Part shown: piece by piece, positions 8,675 to 15,915 of the stretch
How the letters are laid out: each line of letters opens with the position of its first letter
How positions within the stretch are numbered: the stretch's first letter is position 1
From: JBEKSX01 sp049516635
GTDB taxonomy: Bacteria > Bacteroidota > Ignavibacteria > Tepidaquicellales > OLB5
Reading direction: 5' to 3'
DNA: 26,262 bases
NCBI GenBank assembly: GCA_049516635.1
Contig: JBEKSX010000039.1
Span: forward strand, 1 to 26,262
Program-made: the position numbers and the translations under genes
Notes under the pieces: model-generated
What the model was told of the DNA's origin: nothing
What the model saw: the letters and a program-made list of their open reading frames with translations, nothing else
Databases searched by the model: none

Positions 8675-8680
8675 ATTCTA
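8675..8680 (-). promoter_or_regulatory. -10 element for the 6S-like RNA
   Basis: TAGAAT on the minus strand lies 5 bases before the first paired base of the RNA (8670), the right distance for a start there. I see no convincing -35 box at 17 bases; a TTTG motif lies further upstream (8699-8696) but at a short spacing. Confidence 0.4.
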
Positions 8681-8709
8681 CGCTATTTAAAAGAACAAAT
8701 TATTAACTA

Positions 8710-9009
8710 TTAACTGTTGTGATCGATATATTCGTTGATCTCTTTTATCTGCGAGTTTAAATTGTTTAATAATGCTTTGTAATTTTGATCCAGAATAAAA
8801 TTATTATTTTTTTCTTTGTAATAATTTTCGGCAATATTCAACGCAGATACAATGGCGATTGTAATATCAGATTGGTTCGGAATATCGTTCTGAACTTTAT
8901 TCATGAGAGTATCCACGTACTGGGCACTCTTTTCTACCAGTTCAATATCATCACCCTTAAGGGTGTAATGATTGTTGAAGATTTTTATTCTGATATCCTT
9001 TGATTCCAT
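8710..9009 (-). CDS. zapA: Cell division protein ZapA
   Basis: ZapA binds and bundles FtsZ filaments and stabilises the Z ring in the cytosol. The 99-residue protein has the family layout: an N-terminal globular part (IRIKIFNNHYTLKGDD, about 6-21), then ELVEKSAQYVDTLMNKV, and ITIAIVSALNIAENYYKEKN leading into a C-terminal coiled coil that gives the tetramer. The length is normal for ZapA. It lies between a coiled-coil gene (upstream) and the probable 6S RNA (downstream), an arrangement I recognise as common in related bacteria. The coiled-coil gene ends 81 bases before this start, so they may share a transcript. Confidence 0.88.
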   Translation of the reverse strand: MESKDIRIKIFNNHYTLKGDDIELVEKSAQYVDTLMNKVQNDIPNQSDITIAIVSALNIAENYYKEKNNNFILDQNYKALLNNLNSQIKEINEYIDHNS

Positions 9010-9090
9010 TTACGTTAATAGTTTAAATTAATTGTTGTCACCTCTAAATTTCCGCAGTCAAACAATAATCTCTAACCCTGCTGTGCAGGT

Positions 9091-9450
9091 TCAGGGGTTA
9101 TTACTTGCTTTTTGCTCGAGGTGAGTGTCTAACCTTACCATCAGCTCCTTTATCCTTGATTTCAGCATCGATTTCTCTTCACCCGATATCTTGTTCTTCT
9201 TCTCGTCCAGCAGCTTGTTCTTAAGATCAGTTATCTCTATATCTTTATTTAACAGCTCCGAATTTTGATTGGAAAATTCCAGCTTGATTTCAGATACGGT
9301 CTCTTCCAGCTCTTTGATCCTTTCCTTTAACAGCCGGTTCTCGTCCCTGTATGAATTAAGTTTCTCCAGGATGTTCTTTATCTTGGAAAAAAGTTTTTCA
9401 ACCTCGTTCTTCAGACCCAGGTCATTTACTTTAACTACAGCGTTATCCAT
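9091..9450 (-). CDS. Small coiled-coil protein between pheT and zapA
   Basis: A 119-residue soluble protein that is almost wholly coiled coil from about residue 10 to 110, with regular leucine and isoleucine heptads and alternating acidic and basic residues; the last residues (KASNNP) are disordered. No enzyme motif, signal peptide or membrane helix is visible. Its ATG begins one base after the pheT stop, so it is translationally linked to pheT, and zapA follows. Size, coil content and position beside zapA recall ZapB-like division proteins, but there is no clear sequence match and I do not name it as such. A hairpin (arms TAACCC and GGGTTA) overlaps its stop codon. Confidence 0.75.
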   Translation of the reverse strand: MDNAVVKVNDLGLKNEVEKLFSKIKNILEKLNSYRDENRLLKERIKELEETVSEIKLEFSNQNSELLNKDIEITDLKNKLLDEKKNKISGEEKSMLKSRIKELMVRLDTHLEQKASNNP

Positions 9451-9451
9451 T

Positions 9452-11860
9452 TTATGATCTTAATTGAGCTTTTAAATTTTTGTTTAAATATTGAACAATT
9501 TTTTCCTGTACCAGGTTCACTTCTTCATCAGTTAGAGTCTTTTCATTGCTGGAAAACTCAAGCGAAAAAGTAAGGCTTAATTTATTGCTTTCATCTCCTT
9601 CGAACCTGTACAGGTCGTATAATCTTACCTTCTTTAAAAGCTTATTTGAAGCTCTCTTTATCTGCTCTTCGATATCCGCAACTTTTACATTTTTATCCGC
9701 AACTATTGAAAGATCTCTCAAGACCGGAGGAAATTTCGAAATTTCTTTATAAGCCCTAGCCTGTTCCTGAAATCTCGCCAGATCTTCAATGTATAATTCA
9801 CAACCTATAACGGTATTTTCTATGTCAAAAAACTTTAATACTCGATCCGAAAATTGAAAAACAGACGCAATCACGCGGTCCCTGAGCTCAAAGTCTATCC
9901 TATATTCATAATTTTCCGTATAATTATAATAATTTAAGTTATAATAGTCAATATTGAATTTTTCAAGCAGCATCTGGACCTCGCCTTTCATGTCAAAAAC
10001 GTCAAATTGTCTTAATTTTTGATTCACTGCCTCCATATCATGTTCGCCCGCAAGCACTAAATTTATGCAGGCTTTCTCTTTTATCCCGGGAATGTAATTT
10101 TCCGGAGAATCCTCATAATACATAATACTGCCAAGCTCGAACAATTTCAGTGAGCGTGCCTTAAAGTTAAAATTGTTCTTTATCACTTCCAGCGCACCGA
10201 CAGATAAGTTCGTACGCATCACGTTCATTTCTGCTGTGAGAGGGTTAAGAAGGGTAATATATCTGTCATCGAAAACTTTTGCGTACTTTTCGTTTATTAT
10301 CGAATTTGTGATTATCTCTTTGTAACCTCTGCTGACGAAATGCTTTCTCAGATCATTGAAGAACCTGTTCTTCTTATCCTGAAAATCTTTTATGTCAAAA
10401 TAAATACTGTCATATTCCGCATCGGGAATGTTTTCGTATCCGTTCAGACGGACGACTTCCTCTACTAGGTCTATCTCCCTCTGCAGGTCATGTATCCTGA
10501 AATAAGGTATTTCAAAATACAGCCGTTCATCTTTTTCCTCAATAAATTTGATCTCTATCTTCTCCAGCAATTCTTTCACATGTTCAGAAGTAAATTCAAT
10601 TCCCGAAATTTTATTAAGAAACTTTATTCTCAATCCGATAATATTTTTATTAACCTTGTTCGGATAATTATCTATCAATCCCTTGAAAATTTTGCCATCC
10701 GCATATTTTGACATGAGCTCCGCTGCCCTGTTGCACGCCCACTCCGTTTTTTCTATATCGATCCCCCTTTCAAAACGGTATGATGAATCGGTCTGCAGTC
10801 CCAGCAGTTTCGAAGACCGCCTTGTTATTATCGGGTCGAAATAAGCGCTCTCGATAAATACCGTTTGCGTATTATCCGTTATCTCGGAATTTTCACCGCC
10901 CATAATTCCTGCAAGGGCAACAGGCTTTTCAGCATCGCATATAAGAAGTATATCGGAATTCAGCGTTCTTGCTTTCCCGTCCAGTGTGGTAAATGATTTT
11001 AACTTCCCGCTGTTCTTTACAATAATCTTTTTCCCTTTTATCAGGTCATAATCGAATGCATGGAGCGGCTGCCCGCACTCGAGCATCACGAAATTGGTTA
11101 TGTCAACGATATTATTTATGGGACGTAATCCCGCCGCAGTTAAATATTTTTTCATCCATGCGGGTGATTCCTTGACCTTAACATTTTGAACCAATCTCCC
11201 GCAGTATCTGTAACACCCTTTCGGATTTTCGATCTCAACTTTTATATGATCGTTTATATTCTCATTACTTTCTTTGACAGTTACATCGGGAATATTTATT
11301 TTCCGGTTCAGCAAAAATCCCGCTTCTCTCCCTACACCAAAATGTGACAGCAGGTCACTGCGGTTGGGAGTAATGTCTATGTCAATTATCACATCATCCT
11401 GACCGAGATATTCTGCGAACGGTCTGCCTACAGGGACCCTGTCCTCCAACACCATAATACCTTCACGCTCATCGCTGATGTTCAGTTCATAAGCTGAGCA
11501 AATCATGCCTTCGGAAAACTCACCGCGTATTTTAGATTTCTTAATTTCGAACTCGCCGTTGGGAATGATCGCACCTACCAACGCTACGCAGACCGTTTGT
11601 CCTGCATCCACATTGGGAGCACCGCAAACGACATTGAGTATCTCGCCCGTTCCGGCATCTACTTTGCAAACGCTGAGCTTATCCGCATTCGGGTGCTTTT
11701 TTCTTTCGATAACCTTGCCGATAACAAAATTCTTCAGCTTATCCGCCTGATTTTCAACATTGTCAACATCAAAGCCGATATTGACTAATCCCTTTACTAA
11801 TTCTTCGGGGGAAATGTCAATCTTCAGATACTCTTTTAGCCAGTTTACAGATACTTTCAT
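9452..11860 (-). CDS. pheT: Phenylalanine-tRNA ligase beta subunit
   Basis: The beta subunit of the alpha2-beta2 synthetase that charges tRNA-Phe; it provides tRNA binding and editing of mischarged tyrosine. Domains in order: an OB-fold tRNA-binding domain (about 40-150, with HPNADKLSVCKVD and VVCGAPNV), the B3/B4 editing module (about 210-360, with NIVDITNFVMLECGQPLHAFD), the B5 domain (about 400-475), the catalytic-like core (about 480-690) and a C-terminal anticodon-binding FDX-ACB domain (about 705-800, beginning at KFPPVLRDLSIV). The 802-residue length is complete. pheS is not beside it; upstream is a repeat-rich gap and another gene, so pheT is unlinked from pheS here. The coiled-coil gene follows after one base. 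Confidence 0.97.
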   Translation of the reverse strand: MKVSVNWLKEYLKIDISPEELVKGLVNIGFDVDNVENQADKLKNFVIGKVIERKKHPNADKLSVCKVDAGTGEILNVVCGAPNVDAGQTVCVALVGAIIPNGEFEIKKSKIRGEFSEGMICSAYELNISDEREGIMVLEDRVPVGRPFAEYLGQDDVIIDIDITPNRSDLLSHFGVGREAGFLLNRKINIPDVTVKESNENINDHIKVEIENPKGCYRYCGRLVQNVKVKESPAWMKKYLTAAGLRPINNIVDITNFVMLECGQPLHAFDYDLIKGKKIIVKNSGKLKSFTTLDGKARTLNSDILLICDAEKPVALAGIMGGENSEITDNTQTVFIESAYFDPIITRRSSKLLGLQTDSSYRFERGIDIEKTEWACNRAAELMSKYADGKIFKGLIDNYPNKVNKNIIGLRIKFLNKISGIEFTSEHVKELLEKIEIKFIEEKDERLYFEIPYFRIHDLQREIDLVEEVVRLNGYENIPDAEYDSIYFDIKDFQDKKNRFFNDLRKHFVSRGYKEIITNSIINEKYAKVFDDRYITLLNPLTAEMNVMRTNLSVGALEVIKNNFNFKARSLKLFELGSIMYYEDSPENYIPGIKEKACINLVLAGEHDMEAVNQKLRQFDVFDMKGEVQMLLEKFNIDYYNLNYYNYTENYEYRIDFELRDRVIASVFQFSDRVLKFFDIENTVIGCELYIEDLARFQEQARAYKEISKFPPVLRDLSIVADKNVKVADIEEQIKRASNKLLKKVRLYDLYRFEGDESNKLSLTFSLEFSSNEKTLTDEEVNLVQEKIVQYLNKNLKAQLRS

Positions 11861-11975
11861 AAAATCAATAAATATCTACAAATATAGTAATATAGCCGTA
11901 AAGTATAAAGTCATACGTGAAATATAATGAAAGGCAGAGATGCGGTATTCGCGGCAGGTAAGCCGGACGAAAGGA

Positions 11976-12106
11976 AAAAAAGGGGCTGTCACGAAAGTAA
12001 TATTTTGTCATTCTGAGCGAAGCGAAGAATCTCTTTCTAAATCATATTTATAGATTCTTCGGTCACTTCGTTCCCTCAGAATGACAATTGAGAGAGCCCC
12101 TTTTTT
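11976..12106. repeat. 131-bp nested inverted repeat (MITE-like)
   Basis: The outer arms AAAAAAGGGGCT (11976-11987) and AGCCCCTTTTTT (12095-12106) are exact complements. Inside them TGTCATTCTGAG (12006-12017) and CTCAGAATGACA (12075-12086) are also exact complements, as are AGATTC/GAATCT parts further in. The whole can fold into one long cruciform. A relative with the same TGTCATTCTGAG arms lies at 20532-20623. It sits upstream of pheT and just after the fatty acid hydroxylase stop, so the minus-strand T run may also terminate transcription. It looks like a small non-autonomous mobile repeat; there is no coding capacity. Confidence 0.75.
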
Positions 12107-12125
12107 ACAAAAAATAATTTTTGAA

Positions 12126-12785
12126 TTATAATGTAACTTTTTCGATCTTGGCAATTTCGTGTATCTTTTCTTCACTCTTGAGATATTTCGGGATAGTGCG
12201 GAATATGTAATCCCACAGCGGGTTGCTCACGCCGTAAGCGGTCTTGTCATCTTCATAGTGATGACGGAGATGGTATACACGGAGGAAATTTCCTATCCTG
12301 CCCTTCATAGTAAAATGATGCGTTGCGTAATGTATCGAATCATACGAAACATATCCCAGAACGAAGCCTGAAAAAACTGCTAGATTATATAAGCCGAATA
12401 TATACGAAAACAAAAAATAGAATATTGCTGCAAGCGGTACACTTACAAGCAAAGGCATTACCAGCCTGGTTGCATCACGCGGATATGCATGATGTATCCC
12501 GTGAACAAGAAAATGGAGGCGTCTGCCGAGATCCGATTTCGGCTCGTAATGGAAAGCCCACCTGTGGATGGTATATTCGGTGATCGTCCATAAAAATATT
12601 CCCGCCAGAAAAGCTATTACCGCTGGCAATGCTCCCGCTTTCATAAACCCAAAGTAAGCAGTAATTAATATTACAGGTGTATAAACAATAACGGGTGTAG
12701 CAGGATGAATGTGTGAAAAGTATTCCAGTACGGGGTTTTTGAACAAAGGTACGGTTTCGTTTTTATTTGATATGTATTTTGGCAT
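12126..12785 (-). CDS. Fatty acid hydroxylase superfamily protein
   Basis: Integral membrane di-iron enzyme of the sterol desaturase/fatty acid hydroxylase superfamily, most like fatty acid 2-hydroxylases (Scs7/FA2H type). The histidine motifs that bind the two irons are in order: HRWAFH, HGIHH, HYATHH and HLRHH, and the protein ends with the family-like GVSNPLWDYIFRT. About four hydrophobic helices lie between residues 30 and 160. The 219-residue length is that of the bacterial members, without the cytochrome b5 domain of yeast Scs7. It may hydroxylate fatty acyl chains of membrane lipids, such as sphingolipids or hydroxy-lipids; the substrate is an inference. It stands alone, with a repeat downstream and the SIMPL gene upstream on the same strand. 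Confidence 0.88.
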   Translation of the reverse strand: MPKYISNKNETVPLFKNPVLEYFSHIHPATPVIVYTPVILITAYFGFMKAGALPAVIAFLAGIFLWTITEYTIHRWAFHYEPKSDLGRRLHFLVHGIHHAYPRDATRLVMPLLVSVPLAAIFYFLFSYIFGLYNLAVFSGFVLGYVSYDSIHYATHHFTMKGRIGNFLRVYHLRHHYEDDKTAYGVSNPLWDYIFRTIPKYLKSEEKIHEIAKIEKVTL

Positions 12786-12929
12786 AGCTATAAGTTAAAT
12801 TTAATTTTTCCGTTCTTTACTTATATACCTTATAACAGGTAAAATGGGATATAAGTTCAGTATTTATCGTTTGTTATACCAAACTATAATTTCCTAAAAA
12901 TAGTTCTCTTGATGCCGGAAAAATAATTC

Positions 12930-13664
12930 CTAATCTATAGAAAAGCTGATGGATACTACCGCCCTGATGGTTTTTTCCAGGGAAGAGGTATCATTAACTC
13001 CGTAATCCGATACATCGGTTGAATTTTTGGCGTTTATCTGTATCACCCCGGTTTTAGATGACCTCACCTCCCCTACCGAATTACCGGTGCTCTTGGCTAT
13101 CTGCTCGGCTCTGGTCTTAGCATCCTGCGATGCCAGACCTATCATTTCTATCTTCAGGTCGGCAAGTTTGGTGTAGAGGAACTCAGGCGGGTCCGAATGG
13201 AATTCAACGCCCTGGTTGATAAGGTCGCTTGCTTCGCCTGAAAGGCGGTCTACCATATCAACGTCGTTCGACTCCACAGAAACGTTTTGGCTGATGGTGT
13301 AACTCAGTATTTCCGATGTAGGATAACCTCTAATATCCTTGGCAAACTGTGTGATCGTATTGACAGGAGTGAACTTGATCTTGTCATCGCTAATGCCCTT
13401 CGATTTCAAATAATTCTTGACCACAGTATTTTGTTTTTTTATGCTGGCGTAAGCGTCTGTCAGGGTTTTCGAATCCACGGAAAAACTTCCCGTCCATATA
13501 GCTAGGTCCGACTTGATGTCTTTCTGTGATGAGCCGGTAACGGTTATTGTAACATTACCTCTCGAAACCTTACGCCATGTGTTCGAGATAATTACGGATG
13601 CAATTATCAATCCTATGGCAAGGATTACCGCGAAGCTCAGGTAACTGTATTTTTTTTCGTCCAT
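12930..13664 (-). CDS. SIMPL (DUF541) domain protein, membrane-anchored
   Basis: A 244-residue protein with an N-terminal signal anchor (hydrophobic residues about 8-28) and one SIMPL domain (DUF541, about 38-244). The domain starts with TITVTGSSQKDIKSD, and further marks are FTPVNTITQF, ILSYTISQNV and the conserved ASQDAKTRAEQIAKSTG. It ends in a hydrophobic beta strand. SIMPL proteins sit in the periplasm or outer envelope and are linked to oxidative-stress resistance (E. coli YggE, Brucella BP26), where they form ring-shaped channels; no catalytic residue is known. It is monocistronic as far as seen, with more than 100 bases of AT-rich DNA on both sides. The family call is firm, the role is not. 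Confidence 0.88.
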   Translation of the reverse strand: MDEKKYSYLSFAVILAIGLIIASVIISNTWRKVSRGNVTITVTGSSQKDIKSDLAIWTGSFSVDSKTLTDAYASIKKQNTVVKNYLKSKGISDDKIKFTPVNTITQFAKDIRGYPTSEILSYTISQNVSVESNDVDMVDRLSGEASDLINQGVEFHSDPPEFLYTKLADLKIEMIGLASQDAKTRAEQIAKSTGNSVGEVRSSKTGVIQINAKNSTDVSDYGVNDTSSLEKTIRAVVSISFSID

Positions 13665-13779
13665 ACTGATTTTAATTTAATTATTTAATTAGAAAATTAT
13701 TTTTTTCTGCAAGGTGAACAAATCTCTTTTCAGGGTTTTTCTGTATAACAAATGTATGTTAATAATTTAAATCCAGCAG

Positions 13780-13799
13780 CCCATGGTTTCAACCATGGG
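13780..13799. repeat. Left outer hairpin of the REP-transposase unit
   Basis: CCCATGGTT-TC-AACCATGGG is a perfect 9-bp stem with a 2-base loop, directly preceded by GCAG. It is the outermost of two hairpins on the left of the transposase and mirrors the one at 14323-14342. Confidence 0.8.
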
Positions 13800-13820
13800 G
13801 TAACGTAATTACAGTACAAA

Positions 13821-13838
13821 AAACCGTTTTAACGGTTT
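13821..13838. repeat. Left inner hairpin of the REP-transposase unit
   Basis: AAACCGTT-TT-AACGGTTT is a perfect 8-bp stem with loop TT. Its last bases form part of the transposase stop codon. It is the reverse complement of the hairpin at 14284-14301, so the two are true inverted repeats. It is separated from the outer hairpin by 21 bases. Confidence 0.8.
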
Positions 13839-14271
13839 AAATTTTTACCGAATGCTTTTTAATAAATAATTCATATTCTTCCTTAAAACTTTTTGTCCTG
13901 TGATGTTCCTTTTGATTCTTAATATACTCTTCAACTTCCTTCACTTTTGATTCGCTAACTGAAAATGCACCGTAACCGGTTTGCCATGCGAATTTACCCG
14001 GTGAATAATTATTTTGATTTATCCAATGAGAAGATTCCCCTTTAATATTTTGCATTATATCCTTCAAAGAATAATTTTGATTCATAAGGAAAAGAATATG
14101 AACGTGATTTTCTGTACCATTAATAACTCTAACCTCACTTTCCAAATCATTTTCTAACTTCTCTTTTATACGCTCATGCAGTAAGTACTCAAATTGAGGT
14201 TTGATTATAGGCTCACTGTTTTTTGTACCAAATATAGCATGTATCCAGATCTTAATTAGTGCATTTGACAT
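13837..14271 (-). CDS. REP-associated tyrosine transposase (IS200-like, RAYT)
   Basis: A single-strand transposase of the Y1 HUH superfamily that nicks DNA at hairpins and forms a phosphotyrosine link. The HUH motif is H56-V-H58 (NHVHILFL), and the catalytic tyrosine is Y116 in EEYIKNQKEHH, with glutamine Q120 four residues on as in IS200-family enzymes. The WQTGYGAFSVS segment (96-106) is typical of the family. The 144-residue length is full. The gene stands between two pairs of perfect hairpins, and its stop codon overlaps one of them, which marks the whole (13780-14342) as a REP-RAYT unit rather than a classical insertion sequence. No second gene (TnpB) is present. The protein appears intact. 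Confidence 0.9.
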   Translation of the reverse strand: MSNALIKIWIHAIFGTKNSEPIIKPQFEYLLHERIKEKLENDLESEVRVINGTENHVHILFLMNQNYSLKDIMQNIKGESSHWINQNNYSPGKFAWQTGYGAFSVSESKVKEVEEYIKNQKEHHRTKSFKEEYELFIKKHSVKI

Positions 14272-14283
14272 AAATAATTTTTC

Positions 14284-14301
14284 AAACCGTTAAAACGGTT
14301 T
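14284..14301. repeat. Right inner hairpin of the REP-transposase unit
   Basis: AAACCGTT-AA-AACGGTTT is a perfect 8-bp stem with loop AA, the exact reverse complement of the left inner hairpin (13821-13838). It lies 12 bases upstream of the transposase start and 21 bases from the right outer hairpin. Confidence 0.8.
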
Positions 14302-14322
14302 AATATTTCTTTCTTTATTTAA

Positions 14323-14342
14323 CCCATAGCTAAAGCTATGGG
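14323..14342. repeat. Right outer hairpin with GTAG foot
   Basis: CCCATAGCT-AA-AGCTATGGG is a perfect 9-bp stem. On the minus strand it is directly preceded by GTAG (14346-14343), the tetranucleotide that RAYT enzymes recognise next to REP hairpins. Its stem differs from the left outer one except for the CCCAT/ATGGG base. Confidence 0.8.
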
Positions 14343-14353
14343 CTACTTTACTT

Positions 14354-14821
14354 TTATTTTATAAATGTCAGCTTCACACGTTCTGATAACGCAAGATAAA
14401 ATATCAACAGCGCCCCGATGATGATTCCGAATATTAATTTTTGCAAAACATAAGGTCCCGAGGATGCCAATGAATGAAATAATGAATATATTATAACATC
14501 TGTCAGCTGGTCAACTATGATAAAAATTATCATCAGTATTTTGAACAATCTCACTCTTTTAAAAAAAAGATACATAAGCGTTAACGCCCAAATAAGCAGT
14601 ATAATGCCGGCAATTAGCTCAATGTAGATAAATGTTGTATACATATGAGGATCGGTTATGCCCTGCGTCTTCATAAGTTTATCTTCTTCACCCAGCAGTC
14701 CCCAAAACATCTGCGCATCGTTCAATCTTCCGAAAATGAGAAGGAACAGGATTATCTGCACGAGTATGAGCCACCCCCCGAACGGATTCGATTTTATTTT
14801 ATCGGATAAGTCTTTATTCAC
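14354..14821 (-). CDS. Four-helix membrane protein, possibly DUF2569-like
   Basis: A 155-residue integral membrane protein with four hydrophobic helices (about 15-31, 65-87, 92-112 and 125-145). The start NPFGGWLILVQIILFLLIF, with GGWL just before the first helix, recalls the DUF2569 family (E. coli YdgK), but I have only that resemblance to go on and the function is unknown. The start is GTG at 14821; there is no clear ribosome-binding site. The first 25 codons and the upstream region, 125 bases in all, are repeated at 15703-15827 on the far side of the methyltransferase gene. The right end of the REP-transposase unit lies 7 bases after its stop. Confidence 0.6.
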   Translation of the reverse strand: MNKDLSDKIKSNPFGGWLILVQIILFLLIFGRLNDAQMFWGLLGEEDKLMKTQGITDPHMYTTFIYIELIAGIILLIWALTLMYLFFKRVRLFKILMIIFIIVDQLTDVIIYSLFHSLASSGPYVLQKLIFGIIIGALLIFYLALSERVKLTFIK

Positions 14822-14870
14822 AATGTAATTTACAAATTATCAAATACATATAATACCGAGAAATGGGTAG
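14746..14870. repeat. 125-bp direct repeat, copy 1
   Basis: It covers the start of the four-helix membrane gene and about 50 bases upstream of it. It matches 15703-15827 in the same orientation at a constant offset of 957 bases, with seven mismatches by my count and no gap. Confidence 0.9.
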
Positions 14871-14950
14871 ATTGTACGTGCAACTTCATGTACGAAATGA
14901 CAAATCAACCTACACGGACTGACACCACAATATAATATCTAAAACCAAAT

Positions 14951-15580
14951 TCATTTCTCTCCAATATGAACTTTTTGGTGCATTCTGATCATTTTGCAAC
15001 CTATATATTTTAAACCTGCATCTACTATTAATCCTTTAAACTCTTTTGTACTGTAAAACTTTACGAATGAAGGTTCTAATAATTTCATAAGCTTATTTGC
15101 GATCTTCATAATCCAAATATCGGCGGTTATATCAAGTATATATATTTTCCCTTCTAATTTGAGAAGGCGGTTTATTTCTTTTAATACTTTATCCGGATTT
15201 AAGTAATGATGAAAAGAATTTGTACAAATGATTATATTAAATAAATTGTCCTCCAGCGGAATTGTTTCTGCATTGGATTTTATAAAATGAAAATTCTTTT
15301 CCTCCTTAAAATTTTCATTTGCTTTTTCAATCATCTTACCGGATAAATCAACCCCGTAAAATGAACCCTTGCCGAGGTTTAATTTTGAGGCTTGTCCCAA
15401 TGCCCAACCTGTACCGCAACCAATATCAAGAATACTGATGTCTTCCTTAAGGTCCAGTAAAGAAATAACAGCACCTTGTGCCTTTCTTAAATACTCATAT
15501 CTCCAGCCCTTTCCATCAAGCGAATTTGCAAATTTATCCCATTTAGCTTCATTAATTTCTAAGTGTTTTGATTCTTTCAT
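14951..15580 (-). CDS. Class-I SAM-dependent methyltransferase
   Basis: A soluble Rossmann-fold methyltransferase of the Methyltransf_11/UbiE-like group. Motif I is ILDIGCGTGWALG (about residues 45-57), the acidic residue that binds the ribose is in FYGVDLSG, motif II is around FNIIICTNSFHHYLNPDKVL, and motif III is RLLKLEGKIYILD. The C-terminal part (EFKGLIVDAGLKYIG) is typical of the family. The substrate (quinone, lipid, small molecule or protein) cannot be told from sequence. The 209-residue length is that of small members. The gene lies between two copies of a 125-bp direct repeat, so it was probably part of a local duplication or insertion. It has no operon partner. Confidence 0.85.
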   Translation of the reverse strand: MKESKHLEINEAKWDKFANSLDGKGWRYEYLRKAQGAVISLLDLKEDISILDIGCGTGWALGQASKLNLGKGSFYGVDLSGKMIEKANENFKEEKNFHFIKSNAETIPLEDNLFNIIICTNSFHHYLNPDKVLKEINRLLKLEGKIYILDITADIWIMKIANKLMKLLEPSFVKFYSTKEFKGLIVDAGLKYIGCKMIRMHQKVHIGEK

Positions 15581-15700
15581 TTTGATTCTCTTACTGTTTT
15601 ATTTATAAGACATGCATACAAGATCATTTTAACAAATTACTTTATTTTGCATATCTAATAATAATTTTGAAACTGTAATATTTCAAGTTAGAATGAACAA

Positions 15701-15778
15701 CTACAGGATTATCTGTACGAGTATGAGCCACCCGCCGAACGGATTTGATTTTATTTTATCGGATAAGTCTTTATTCAC
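15701..15778 (-). pseudogene. Remnant of the four-helix membrane gene (first 25 codons)
   Basis: Reading from GTG at 15778, the frame gives the same MNKDLSDKIKSNPFGG start and LILVQIIL helix as the gene at 14354-14821, then meets TAG at 15703-15701. The rest of the gene is missing. It is the coding part of the second copy of the direct repeat (15703-15827). Confidence 0.85.
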
Positions 15779-15827
15779 AATGCAATTTACGAATTATCAA
15801 ATACATATAATACAGGGAAATGGGTAG
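15703..15827. repeat. 125-bp direct repeat, copy 2
   Basis: Second copy of 14746-14870 in the same orientation, about 94% identical by eye. With the remnant ORF it is the only recognisable content of the 335-base gap 15581-15915; the rest of that gap is AT-rich and I see no further gene in it. Confidence 0.9.
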
Positions 15828-15915
15828 GTTATTGCTCTCAGCGATGTGGTATTTTCACAGAGTCCCTTTTCAGGAATCTCCGCGAAAAAGTAGTGTATTT
15901 AATAAATGATTGTAA

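Noticed and set aside
9074..9103. Hairpin TAACCC/GGGTTA at the end of the coiled-coil gene
   Set aside because: The stem is only 6 bp with a 16-base loop plus a small inner CCTGC/GCAGG stem, and no T run follows on the minus strand; not enough for a terminator call.
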